Source: Apteryx mantelli (lineage: Eukaryota > Chordata > Aves > Apterygiformes > Apterygidae). From it: 64,000 bases of DNA. Below, one piece after another: positions 45,031 through 57,625 of the stretch. The position numbers and the translations under genes were made by a program. The notes beneath the pieces were generated by a model. It saw only the letters and a list, made by a program, of their open reading frames with translations, was not told the DNA's origin and did not search any database. The number at the start of each line of letters is the position of its first letter. Position 1 is the first letter of the stretch. Where the stretch lies: positions 14,973,001-15,037,000 of the forward strand of contig NC_089991.1 of assembly GCF_036417845.1 (NCBI RefSeq), read 5' to 3'.

Positions 45031-46298
45031 CCCTACTCGGGGGCCACTGGCTTGCCTGTGCAACTATTAATCCATAGCTGATCTGTCGTAAATAGTCTTA
45101 TGACTGCTTCAGAAAGTACTGCCTCTCTGGGACAGCTGCTTCCTGAAAATAGAGAATTATAGCTGTTATTTTACAAAATGATAAAATAAATCACACTGCT
45201 AATTTTTTTCTTTAGCCTTACCATTTTGTTTTGTTTCTGTCCTTCTACAGGATCAAACCGTTGATATCTGCTTTTTCTTTCTGTGGCAAACACAGCTTAA
45301 AGATTTTCTAAGCTCTCAGAGTCTTTTTGTTTTCTCGTAATCAGAGGCACCTGGAGCAAAGCGGTGCTTTTTTCAAGCCTCCTTGCCCATCCGCTACCTC
45401 TCTCTTCCATACTTATCTTTGTGCAGGGCTGGGGGGAGATTAGGACAGTCTGCAACAGGCACAGCTGTATTCCAGCCAGGATCCCCAGAGGCCAATTTCT
45501 TTTTCCCCCCACAAGTAGAATACTATAAAGCGTAAGGACCCAGATCAAAATCTAGATATTCTTTCTGATCATTAAGTTCTTCTCCACTAAGATTTTCTCT
45601 CTTTTGCAAGATTTTTTTCAATCTTTCTAGGATTCTTGCTTTAACAAAATAAGCAGATGGATACCAAAATCATACAGCTCTATAAGCCCCTGTATTTATA
45701 GGTGACATTTCAGCCATTATGACCCAGCTGTAGCACTCAAACAAGCACTTTAAGTATCTATTCCATAAAGCGTTTGCTTTTGGTCTAAACCCCTAGCATA
45801 TAGAATAGCAAGCAGCTTTGCATGTTATTAAATGATCCACTCTTTCAGTGCTTAGTCACATGATGTTTTTAGGTATGAATTGTGTAAGAATGCCTCAAAT
45901 AACATTATTTGTCTTAATATTGGAAAGCTACAGTAAGCAATTCAGTGTCTCTTAAAGTATTTGTCCTGGTCAAGAAGTACAATTGATTAAGGGAACATTG
46001 AATTATGAGTGGTTTGTCAGTATTCATTACCATTACAGGTAATTTTGTATATCAGTGATCCTAGCTATCAGTAAGTCCTCATTATAGCTTATCCATCATG
46101 TAATTTGGTTTAATTAATAAAAGTAATCAAAATGAATGATTCTATCATTTGCTCTACCTGAATATTTCACATGAATCATGTATATAGACACTAACTTTTT
46201 ACTTAGAGCGTATTACAATTGTGGTATAAATTCCATGCATGACGAAATATTATAGTGCTTTGTCATAATATTATCTATTAAGAAGACAGTAAGAATAA

Positions 46299-46628
<330 letters not shown>

Positions 46629-46732
46629 CCTCATTTACTCATATAGTTCTGTTTTGTGTTTTGCGCTGGGAATTGCTTTTAGTTTTCACATACAGTAATT
46701 CCCATTTGCTTCATTGCCTCTGTCTTAATGAA

Positions 46733-46738
46733 AATAAA
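46733..46738 (+). terminator. GABRA1: Proximal AATAAA polyadenylation signal
   Basis: AATAAA about 105 bases after the stop codon. If used it would give a very short 3' UTR. The downstream sequence has a short TTTCTTTG element. Confidence 0.4.
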
Positions 46739-47652
46739 GGTTTCTTTGACAAAAAGTAAAATATATCTATATATTTAAAAATCCCTGTGTGTGAGGGAAA
46801 GAACAATGAGCTACATACTTTTGAAAAGTGATTCTGAAAAAGAGAAAGGAAGAGTTCTAGCAATGAAAAGCAGGAAACCGTTTGCAGGTAGCATATTACT
46901 GAACGTCCCAAAAAGATATTGTATATGTACGTAAAAGAGATATTTTTATTCTAAGGATTGGGAGGAGTGGGAAAATGTTCTTTATGATGTTCGTGTTGCA
47001 CATACTATACTGTACTTACCATTTATTCAAACGCTGTTTATGAACTTTTCAAGGATGTAAAGCTTTCCATTTGTTGAATTCCATAAGATATCTTATTTTC
47101 CTAGCTTTTTTTTCCCTTCTATATTCCAAACTACTTGACATATTAAATGGTCTTGAAAGAAAAAGGAAATCTGCTCACTCTAGGTACAGTTTATCACTGT
47201 ATAGCACATTTGATCTAATGGTAACAAATGCTTTAATCTGCTGTCTCACTGCAGTCTTGTTCTAAGCATTAAGTTGTCACTAGACTAGATGTAAAATCAG
47301 TTGCACAATCAAATGCAGATCCCAAGTTCCCTTTGTCTCCTGTGTAATCCAAACTATTCCTGGAGGCTTTTACAGGTAGCTTTTACACATCACTATGTTT
47401 TAGAGAGTTTAAAAAAAAAACAAAAAAGTTTTGCAAGCTCTAGATATGTTGAATGTATTCTTTTATAAAATGATACATTAAAAAAAGCTTTAGACTGAAA
47501 TTTATGGATAGCAGAAAGACAAAATATAGTATTTAAATAATATATGTAAATATGCAGCATGAGATTGTACATTTTTTTACTTTTTTAAAGTTGTGTTCTT
47601 AAAACATTGTGTAGGATTCACCTCTTAGCTCTTAATATGTTGTTAAATGCTC

Positions 47653-47658
47653 AATAAA
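47653..47658 (+). terminator. GABRA1: AATAAA polyadenylation signal
   Basis: Canonical hexamer about 1 kb after the stop. The downstream sequence is A-rich rather than clearly GU-rich. Confidence 0.4.
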
Positions 47659-48562
47659 ACATATTTAGAGCCTGGATAAAAAAAAAATCAGTGGTACTGG
47701 AAAGCCTAAAAATACATGGAAAGTGCTTGGAATTAATTCCATTTGTAAAGTGGTTAAGTGTACAGTAGCTTGCAATTTGACAATGTCATCCAATGTATAC
47801 TATTAGATTAATGACTGGTCTGCTCAGGTCATGCGTAAATACTAAAGTACGGGATTATATTTGGTAGGTAAAAATGGTGAAATATTTGTTAAGACAGAAG
47901 TTCATCTGTATATTACTGCTATATTTGCTGATACATAACTGTTACAATAAGTGATGTAATATATGTAGCATTAAATACAAAAAAGTCATACACAAAAGAA
48001 TGTACAGGAAAATAGATTTTATTGAGTAAACTTACTACATTTCATTTTTACTGTAGCAATATATTTGTAGGAACAATATGTAAGGGCTTTAAATACAAGA
48101 TGTCCATTTTGCAGGTATTGTGCTCCCTTTAAAACAATTCTAGTCAGTATTGGTACTGCTGATTCTTAGAAATACAAAATGTCAGATAAGGATTTTTCAG
48201 AGAGACAGGAAGACTGGTGGAATTTTGCAAGCATCAATTCAGAAACTGTTAATATATGGTATTGAATGAACTTAAAAACAATGCTACATGAGCCTTCAGA
48301 GAAATAGCTAATGAGAGTCAAATTTCATATTCATGTTTCAGGCAATGTTTTATAAACTCTTTCTCAATAAATCAAGAAGTTGCCATTTACATCTACAAAA
48401 GGAAATAGTTAATCTTTTATTTAGAAAAGTTTTTTTTTTTTAAATAATGCTTCATTGTCTAACATTTAGTCCTGTCTAAACTTGATAAGTTATCTGATTG
48501 GAGCTTATTAAAAGGGGGTGTTTCATCTTCTGATATCATGTGTAGATATATGTATAGAAAAA

Positions 48563-48568
48563 AATAAA
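48563..48568 (+). terminator. GABRA1: AATAAA polyadenylation signal
   Basis: Canonical hexamer followed at about 20-50 bases by a clearly U/GU-rich stretch (TTCTGTGTACTTGTTT), a good cleavage-site architecture. Confidence 0.5.
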
Positions 48569-48995
48569 CTATGGCTCTTTAACTTCTGTGTACTTGTTTA
48601 TCTTGTTATTTTTGGCGTTAATCTAGTGTGTTCATTTAGAGCATTTTATCTTTCTAACAATTCATAGCTACCTTTTGGTCTGCATTTTGCACATTAGATG
48701 TGAATATTACTTAACTAGTCTGCTTTTTGCTATGCAATGACTGCATTATATCACCTCTTAGTTTGTTAGTCTATGAGAATAGTATTATACTGTATAAACT
48801 TGATTGCACAGTTTATCAAAGACAAGGTATCCTCTATGTAGCTTTTTTACAGTGCTTTGCTAAACCATGTAATAATAGTAAGTCTTCCTTGAAAATAATG
48901 ATACACTCTTATAGAGGACAGTTTCTGTTTACTCCTGGGATAATTTTAAAAAGATGACATTGAATGTTTATTGCACCTCAGTGCAGTGATGTGGC

Positions 48996-49001
48996 AATAA
49001 A
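48996..49001 (+). terminator. GABRA1: AATAAA polyadenylation signal
   Basis: Canonical hexamer with GGTTGTTTATGG downstream. A possible distal site. Confidence 0.4.
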
Positions 49002-49102
49002 ACCTAAATCTAATAGAGGTTGTTTATGGCAGAAGCATGTATTGCTTTACAGAGTTTAGCAAAAGCTCTTTATTTTATGTCAGACTGTAATTCTATTATA
49101 AT

Positions 49103-49108
49103 AATAAA
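49103..49108 (+). terminator. GABRA1: Most distal AATAAA polyadenylation signal
   Basis: Canonical hexamer followed by a GU- and U-rich stretch at 49135-49165. Chosen as the likely end of the longest transcript. Confidence 0.5.
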
Positions 49109-49125
49109 GCTAAAAATGTTCAATA

Positions 49126-52100
49126 ATGAAAGTGAATGTTTTACTTTGGTTTTCTTTAGTTACTGTCTTTTACGACACATTGCTTGATAAACTGCTATTC
49201 ATTCAAAAAACTTAGTTTCTGTGGATTTGGTAACGAATACAGTTTTAATGAATGTAATTTTCTGTCTAGTGTTTTCCAGGGGCAAATATATTAACAAAAA
49301 GATTTCTGAAATATGATTTGACATTCAAAAACAGATAGTGCTGTCTGCACAATGTATATCCATTAAAGCAATAAAGTGAATCAGATGAACAATTTGTAAG
49401 GTTTAGTAATACCATAGCAATGAACATGATATAAGGTAGGAATAGAAAAAAATACATTGTCTCCGAGTTAAAATGACAGATGAACCAGAAAGGTAGAGTA
49501 TGGGTATTTTTATTATAGATCACTATTTAAATAAATATACAGATTTAAGAAAGCCTGTCAGAACAGAACCTCAGGTTGTAAAAAAATATTATTTCACTTA
49601 TTTAGTGAGTTGTGGAGATAGCATTCTAACAAGCATATGTATAGCTTGAAAATTTTCATTGTCAAGCCTTCATTCTTCTCCACACACAAAAATACAGATA
49701 GAGGAAAAATCAGTCCAGTGCATTCAACTCTCAGTTTTGGAGGGAAGAAGTTGCTAGGAAGTGCGGTTCGTGCTCATCTGTATGGGAAGGAAGACAACCA
49801 GTGGATTCCCTGATGGACATAAGTTTTAAAGGATCCACAGCAGGAAGGGTTGATACAAATATGTATATGTATATAACAGTGTATATATAGTGTTCTTACT
49901 CCCTTGTGAGTCCCACAGAAGAAATTTTCAAAACGGAAGGCAAGGAAGATCACGTTAATATAGGCTCAAATGCTATTAACTGATTCTGCTTTCCTCAGTG
50001 TATTTTGAATGCGAGTAATACAGTTTGAATCCCTATTTCTTGCCTCCTCCTCCTAGCTCCATGGAGCTGAATCCCTATGGAAGCTCATTTCTGAAGGAGT
50101 AAAGAGAGCGGCAAGTGACAGCGTTTGAACAGCCACCTCCTATGTTTACATGCCAGATGCAGAGCATACATGGGGATCCTCACATTTTCCTTTGTCGATG
50201 CTCAGGCATTTTTAGGCAGAATCTTACTTGAGTAACTTGAGTGAAAATGAATAGAAGTGACAAGATTTGACTCGGAGAAATACATATAGCACTATTCAAC
50301 CTCAAGTTGTTGAAGAGCAGCCTCATGAGGAGACAGATTCACAGTCACCAGACAGTCCTAGCATGACACCCTGGCATGGCATTGCTGTGTTACTCTGACA
50401 GAGTCCAGCAGCAGGGAAAATTCTGCCAGGTTTTCTTGGATCATCCCTCAAAGCCACTGCAGGAATGTAGCAGAGCAAGTTTAGCTCAATCTGAAACTTG
50501 CTGTTGCCTTTTTTCTTCCATAACCCTTTTTCCTGGCTGAGGATAAAATGTTGTTTTCCCTCCCTCTCTGTCATAATCCATCTCTTATGGAGACAGGGAA
50601 AGATGATGGAGGAGTTTGATGGCTGCCAGCCAGAATTAAGCCATGTTCCTACTGCCTGCATATTAGGTAATAGAGAAAGTCCTCTTTTCATATGCATTCT
50701 GCTTGTTTTGATCTTGCTGGTAGGTCACATTATCAGAGTTACAAGTGGTAATTCAGGCAACTATATTTAACATCAAAATACCACGCAAAGTGGACGAGAG
50801 TGAATGAAGTGTGTCACTTCCAGTGCGGAAGCACACGTGTAAGCTTTGCTTTGGATTCCTGCTGAAGTATCCGTCAGCAAACAGATACCTAAATGCTTGG
50901 TTGATAGTCCAAGCAGTCAAAGTGTCAAAAGGCAGCCAGACTTCATACATTCTTAATCGTGGAAACGTGCATGTCTTAACCATACCAGTTAACCGGTCCA
51001 ACAAGAGTGAGGAAAATCTTTGACCTTCTCATAGAATCATTAATACTGTGGGAATGAAGAGAAGCAAACCAAAAACTTTCTTAATGATATTCTTTCTCTT
51101 GGACTGACAGACGCGAGTCCTGAAAAACTGAATTCCTTTTCTATCCCCTTCCATTCTCCACCAATACAGAAATAATAAAAGGTTATGAAACACACTAATG
51201 GGTAGAAAATGGGGCACACATGCTTCAGGGAGCAAATAACAGAGAACCTCTTTCAGCTTGTGCTTTATATCTGAATGACTGTCCAAATAAATTAGTGTGA
51301 CTGGGGAAAGTTAAACTTCTTAGCAGTTGGAGAAATATCATACTTTAAAAGGTAGAAACTCAAGATCTCCTCAGACTTTCTATTGGCAGATCTACAGCAA
51401 AAAGCAATCCTGCTATGCATAAACATGACATAGCTTAAATAAAAATGTGTTTGCAGTCTTAGCACATGAATTTTGCAAGTAAAGTGTATTATCAGCTTGT
51501 CAAGCTGTTGCTGTCATGTTACATCTGAATACAAACTATGTCAAATACAACAAGAGAGGTAAAAGCCTCCAAATGACAAGATCCTGTAGGCTCACCCAGC
51601 CCGGCCATAGGCCCATCTGAACAGACAGCGTGACTTCACGGCTGCTGAGAAATTCATTTTATTAAACTGCTTTGGGGCATCTGGAGATGTTCTGGGTGGA
51701 TTTTGCACTTGCAGCGCAGCTGCCTATTAAACACATTCCACCCAAAGACTAGAGACATTTCCCCTCAGAAACCTCCTGCAGACAGACAGGCAAAGGGCAC
51801 TTTTTTTTTTGAATGTGCTCTCAAAGGAAGAAACATCCATTCAGTGAACTCTTTCTCAAATCAAGGGCATTTTGACTACAGATATGATGAATTTCTTGCC
51901 AAGTGCCCTCATATGCAAAGCATATAATTAACCTCAAGTTGTACAGGCCTAAGGAGCTTAATTAGACCTAAGATGCTGAATTTCCATAGAAGTGGTTTGC
52001 TAATGGTTGCCCAGAATGCATTTTCTTTGCTGAATGATAGTTTTACATGTATTGATCATCCACTTAACACTAGGTGACTAGAGTGCCTCATAGAAAAAAA

Positions 52101-55100
52101 AAGCTCATATAGGATTAATGTAAATTTCTTAAAACCATACTCAAAGTTCCTATTCCATTACTGCCTGTAATGAGCAAACAGCACTTCTGCATAAATCGTT
52201 GGAAAGGTTCTAGGATTGTTCTCCATTGTAGTAATATTTGTTAGTACAACAAATTTACCACAAAGGTATGATAAATTCTACCACAAATGCAACATAAGAA
52301 AATCTTCTATGGTCATCTAAAACCATAAAATAAAACCTAGTGAAGCTACAATTGAAAGATCTTTATTTTCACTTATATGAAATTACTTTCTAAATAAAAT
52401 ATCTTATAAAAACAGATTGGATTTCAGCCAAGAATCATTTTAAAGGAATGCATCTTCTCAATAGAAGAAAAGTCAATACAGGCCACAGTAAAAGTCTCTG
52501 TTAATCGCAATCTGTTAATTGTTAAGAGGCCATATCCTTACTGGATGAAATTAATACAATTTCACTGGCTTCAGGAGGCCTCTTGGACAGGTTTGGGGGT
52601 TTGGTTTGGTTTTTCTACAAAAAAAAACCCCATGAATTTCAACTTCAGTTTTCCTTTTTTGCTGTCTGAGGGGTGAAGGCAGGCACAGAGAGGCTGGGGA
52701 CACTATTCTCAAAGGCAGTAGCGCATATCCCTGCAACTAACAGCGTGGGAGTCTTAGATCAAACATTAGTTTTAAGATGGCCACGTGAAATATTTTTGTA
52801 ACTACACGTAACATTCAGCTGAGCCTTATGGATCCAACAAAATAATATGCAGATTAACGTAAAACTCTGTAGGCTTGGCAAGATTTTGTTTCTTCATTTA
52901 GACAAGACACCTATAGGGAATGTTAAATAAAACTGTGCTACATACAGCTATTCTCAAGAAAACACCTACTATAAATCAGCCTGCTGATTTCTGCACATTT
53001 CTGCTGAGCTCCTCCCTAGCTTGCCTTGCCAGCACTCGATTTGTAAGAAACTGGGCCAGTTTAGACCAAGCAAAAGGAGTCCTTGGGCCATCAGTAGTGC
53101 TCACAGGGGCCTTTACCGGCTTGCTCATGACTGTTCTGTCTCATAACTACCCCATCTGCAGCAAGGCCACAGAAAAATAACATAACTAGAGCAACACATC
53201 CCCTTTCAAAAGTTTGAAAGGATACACTGCATATTATAAGAGTAATACATATATTGATTCAATATTTATATAGCTGTAAAGCCTGAATTTTCACACCCGA
53301 GTGCATTTCTCTTACTTCAGACACCAGAAAAAAGACAGCCAGGTTCCCAGAAAGGGTGACTCTTTTTGCAGTTCCAAACTGAAAATTACTTCCAAATACT
53401 CCCAACGGATCCTAGCCAGGATCCCACTAGCAGCTTTATATGATTGCAGCGGAGTTGTTCTCTGGTCACTGAATTACTGAATCTCAACAGTGATATTTAT
53501 TCATAAATGACTCTTATCTAGACCTTCTATTCCAACTAAGGTGCCTGAGCCAAAAATGTCTGCTTCTACACAGCTGGTCTTAGAGTAGAAGGATTTTCTG
53601 CCTGGAACTCCCAAAAGTTTAAAAATTGAGCAAATTAATTTAAAAAACACTACGATAAAAGAGAAGGATCAGTATGGATAATATAGAAAGTTGTTAAAAC
53701 GGGAAGTTCACTTTCAGATGTTTATTATAGCTTTAGTCCTGATGATTAAAAAACCCCAAATCGCCTAGATAGCATTGGCCTTCTCCTACCAAATGCAGTA
53801 ATAAAACACAACCAAAACCCTTTGTTGTAGTGAAGAGCAGAATTAAACCAGCACTGGATGTTTTTGAAAACTTCACTCAATATTTCTAGCCATATGTAGA
53901 ATTACTTTTAAAAAGCATACTGGTGAAGCTATAAAAATTTGTAACAGGAAGACAAAGAGCCTTAGACATTGTAGCAATTTCAGTTGACAATGTTTTATTG
54001 GTCTGGATTTTTCCAGGGTATCAAGCTAAAAATCTTACTCTTCCAGAAACATGAACAGTTCCACAAAAATGTAAGTGGCAAGCCACACAAACATCAAGTC
54101 TTCGAAGGAGAAACAGATTTCCTATATTCACATTGATGTCAAAGCTTTTCTTAATTATATAAGAGAGCTTGAAATTTATATTGAGGGTTGTCATAGATCT
54201 GTGTGGAGCCATGGATCAGACGGATTAGAGACACAAGTTAATTATCATCTTTCTGTATCAAGTCTTAATAATGGCAGTGGAAATAACAGCTTGAAGTTCA
54301 AGTAACTCAGTTCTGTGAAGTATTTCTATCACATTATTCTAGAACTGACATTAGTTATCTTTTAACACATTGCTACAAAATTGTTCCTAAATATTGGTTT
54401 ATTGCAAAATGAAAGATATAAAAAGCAAGAATATTAATTTTGTTACAGGCATAGGTTCAAAGGGTAGGAATAAGCAAACTTCAAGAAATATGAAAATATA
54501 CCTAAAGAAGTGCTGTTTTTATCTGGCTACTTCAAGTAAATGAAAAGAAGTCTATAAATAAACATGATTCATTTATTTATAAATGTCTAGTGATAAGGAT
54601 AATAAGAATTCTCTTGTGTAGCACAAGCTGACTGATTTATTACTAAACATAGTGTACTTAACAACAAGAGTTGTAAGACAACAGGCTGTTTTACTACTGC
54701 CTCTTAATAGGAATTACATGAATAATGAGTCTCGGGAGGCACTTACGAGCAATAAAGGTAAATATTGGCTCTAAAGAATGTCAGACGAGCCATTATACCT
54801 ATGTATTGCTGGCAAGTTACAAGGATTATTAGCTATTATTTTGTTTTATTATATCTAGCATTTAATAGCTAGGAACGTATGCTTAGTAGAGAAAAAGACT
54901 GACGATATCTGAAACTACAGTCAGTGTTAAATGGCAAATCATCAGCCACATCCTCTTCACATTGTATTTGTGGCTGGATGGTATATATTAGTAAAATAAA
55001 GTAAACTTGCTTCAAGGTCAGCTCAATGAAGCATCTTGAACAGAAAACCAACACAGCAGAAACTGAATTCTAATGCATTTTGCCCTCAATTCCAGATCAA

Positions 55101-55260
55101 AAACGTATCTTGTTGCTATTATTATGAGTTTTCACAGGGAGGAAAGAACTTGCCTGAGATTTCAGCTCCGTTACTTGAGGTGCTGTGCAGGAAGTCCAAG
55201 CCTTTTGCATAGCCAGAAAAAGGCACACACTGTTCTCATCAGCATAGACATGGCAAACTG
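49126..55260. other. Downstream intergenic DNA, nothing recognised
   Basis: AT-rich sequence with no recognisable exon, RNA gene or intact mobile element. It has a small TA-rich run near 49858-49890 and, at 54553-54581, two perfect 10-base inverted arms (TATAAATAAA and its complement) around a 9-base loop. Confidence 0.65.
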
Positions 55261-55700
55261 AGCAACAGGGTCACGGAGGAACTTTGCTAATGCCATACAA
55301 GAAGGAACTGAAGGCTAGAAAGTCAGAGGTGGGATAGGGGAGGCTGGCAAAGAGCGAAGGTGCACCCAAACAACGGAGGGATGGAGGCAATGCAGTGGCA
55401 GCTGCATAGCTGCCCTTTCAAGGTGAGAGCTCTTCCCAAAGGAGCTTCCGCACTGGCCAGGGACTCCAGGTCAGGCCATGGCTTCGGCAGGGGCCAGCAT
55501 CTGACCTGTGCCCCAGGGGTGGCAAGGGAGACATTCCCCTGCCAGTTGCATTGCCCGGGTCAGCGTCCCCACAGGCAGCTGCTGATGCCCAACCGAGTCT
55601 GCCTCCAGGAGGGGTATGGCAAGGATACGTCAGCCACAGATTTCTGCAAAAATCCCTAAGTGCTGGGCTGTCTTGTGGCCCTCTCCCAAGGGATACCGTG
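55260..55700. other. GC-rich block next to a CR1-like fragment
   Basis: GC-rich stretch in AT-rich surroundings with overlapping frames of up to 115 codons on both strands. No protein similarity is recognised. It directly adjoins the CR1-like fragment and may be part of an older composite repeat. Confidence 0.4.
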
Positions 55701-55714
55701 GTACCATTGGAAGA

Positions 55715-55780
55715 CAAGGCTGGAAAGGACTTCAGGAGATAATCCCATGCAAACCTTTGCCCCAAAGGGGGATCAAAAAT
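55715..55780 (-). mobile_element. CR1-like LINE fragment
   Basis: The + strand reads GGCTGGAAAGGACTTCAGGAG, ATAATCCCATGCAAACC, then CCCAAAGGGGGATCAA. This tracks the reverse complement of the CR1 3' end (GGTTGGAAGGGACCTCTGGAG, ATCATCTAGTCCAACC, CTCAAAGCAGGGTCAA). An old truncated copy on the - strand. Confidence 0.55.
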
Positions 55781-56183
55781 CCCAAGAGAAATCTTTGCTC
55801 CCTGCGACTGAAATTTTCTTACTAAATGTGCACAGTATTAATTCAATAATTTCCTCAATTACACTGGTGTGCTTCAGAAAAGCCAAGAAAACATTAAATC
55901 GGATGTATGCTGAGATCCCTTTTCTATTTGAGAAACTCAACAGACTTCCATAGGTGAAAACAAGGACAGACTAGGCCATGAAATGTTGGTCATAGTAACT
56001 GCTCACTCTGGTTGACTGAGATTTGAGGGACTGCTCATCTAAGGTGACTTGGAGTCCAGTTTTGTACAACAAAAAGGAAATATTCACCATCGCCACACCA
56101 CCACTCAAGTTATATAATCTTAGGGCTCAACTATGCATCAAAATTCTAAGGACCTAAACTATTGACTTTTTCCTGGGTGAGTG

Positions 56184-56270
56184 CAGGTAAGTCACTTTTT
56201 CTTCCTATGAAAGTGTTCCTTCATTGGTGAAATGGTGACAATAATGCTAATCTGCTTACAAACTTCTCTG
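56184..56270 (+). mobile_element. MIR-like ancient SINE fragment
   Basis: AAGTCACTTTTTCTTCC, then TTCATTGGTGAAATGGTGACA and ATAATGCTAATCTGC. These fit the order of the MIR 3' half (CAAGTCACTTAACC, TTTCCTCATCTGTAAAATGGGGATAATAATAGTACCTACC). MIR predates the mammal-bird split and survives as rare fossils in bird genomes. Moderate confidence, by eye only. Confidence 0.45.
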
Positions 56271-57573
56271 AATTCATACTTCCCTCTTGAAACAAATGCA
56301 GGTAAGAGGAAGAATTATCCTGCAGTTCACTGAGACTGAAGAAATCAGCCAGGGATCCATGCTGCTCTTCCAGATTTCTTGTGTGACCTTTAGACTATCT
56401 TCAGAAAATATGTCATATAACTAATAATACTTAGCTGATACAGCAAACAATCTGCAGTGAATGATCTCAATTCTCAGTGGTAAACGCTACACAAAGAGGG
56501 AAGAAGCAGATAATTAGAAAAAAGCATGAAATGATGGAAGTCACACTACAGTAATGGCTATATTTATGTGTATTAGGAGTCTCAGCAGTGGAATGACTAT
56601 TGATAGTGAAAAGTTGAACCAGTACTAGAGAATACTGTAGTAAAAGCAATATTTTAAGCAAAACAGGAATATATTTTATGCAGGCTTTTTTATGCAGGTT
56701 TTTTTCATCGCAGCATGTCCCTGTAATCAAAATTTAAGATTTAAATAGTTCTTACACAGTTTATGAAATATTTAGCAGAAGTCTAAAACAACTTTGGGCT
56801 GTGCATTTAGAGGGTAGACACATCCCCTGTCTTGCAGGGGGGAGAGGGGGCTTCTATGAAGAGGAAAGTTTCCTAAACTTGAACTGCTTCTTTGGTGACC
56901 GATTCCCAGCTGTAATATACTGCACAAGAACTGTCTCCACTTGCTGTATTCATGAAGCTGCCACTTCTGATGTCCCAGAAATCACCCACTGGAGTTGCAT
57001 TTCCTCTGCCACTCCTGCCACTGGCCAGTGCAGTGCAGTAGGCCAAGGGGCACAGCTGTAAAGACACACCAAGATGAGGAAAATCAATTTTGGAGCTCAA
57101 AAGCTAAAACTGCTGGTGCAGAAGATTACTAAATAAAACCAGTTGCCTTATGGCAATGGAGTCTTCCAAGGAGGACACTGTGAGGCTGCTGTCCAGTAAA
57201 TATCAAATAAGATCTTGTAGCAAGTCACAGAGAGGTGGAGAATAAGTTTTTTTTTTTTTATTGTTGCCTCTAATTACTCTTTGCTCAAGGGAAAATGATA
57301 GAGTGCAGATTTGTATAAAATACATTTAAAAATGTTTGTATGACTAACATTACAGAAACAGTGTAAAACCTCCTGACCCTTTGACAGATTTGCATTAGCT
57401 CTGGCACTTTGCCAAGGGCAGAACATCCTTAGGGAAAAACAACTCTCTTTATGTCTTCAATATATATGTAAAGCTTGAACTGTGGGATAATGAGAAGAAT
57501 CTCTTATCTCAACTCCAGTGAAACTGTCCTAACCCTTTAATCGAATATAAAAATCCTGCAGATACACTTTCAA

Positions 57574-57625
57574 ATATATATATTTAAAAGTATATATTTA
57601 AATACATATATATATACACACAAAT
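57574..57625. repeat. TA-rich simple repeat
   Basis: ATATATATATTTAAA units grading into ATATATATACACACA. Low-complexity intergenic DNA. Confidence 0.75.

Larger units (their letters stand above)
46629..49125 (+). other. GABRA1: GABRA1 3' UTR (inferred extent)
   Basis: AT-rich sequence after the stop codon with AATAAA hexamers at 46733, 47653, 48563, 48996 and 49103. A long 3' UTR of 2-2.5 kb is usual for this gene. The last signal is followed by U- and GU-rich sequence (49135-49165), which fits cleavage near 49125, so I end the UTR there. Shorter forms are likely. Frames of 60-76 codons inside it are not considered genes. Confidence 0.6.

Noticed and set aside
51029..51060. TCATAGAATCATT resembling the terminal repeat of CR1
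   Set aside because: Only the short octamer-like end matches; the adjoining bases do not follow the CR1 3' region.
55360..55953. Several 63-115-codon frames on both strands
   Set aside because: They overlap in many frames within a GC-rich block and a CR1-like fragment and resemble no known protein.
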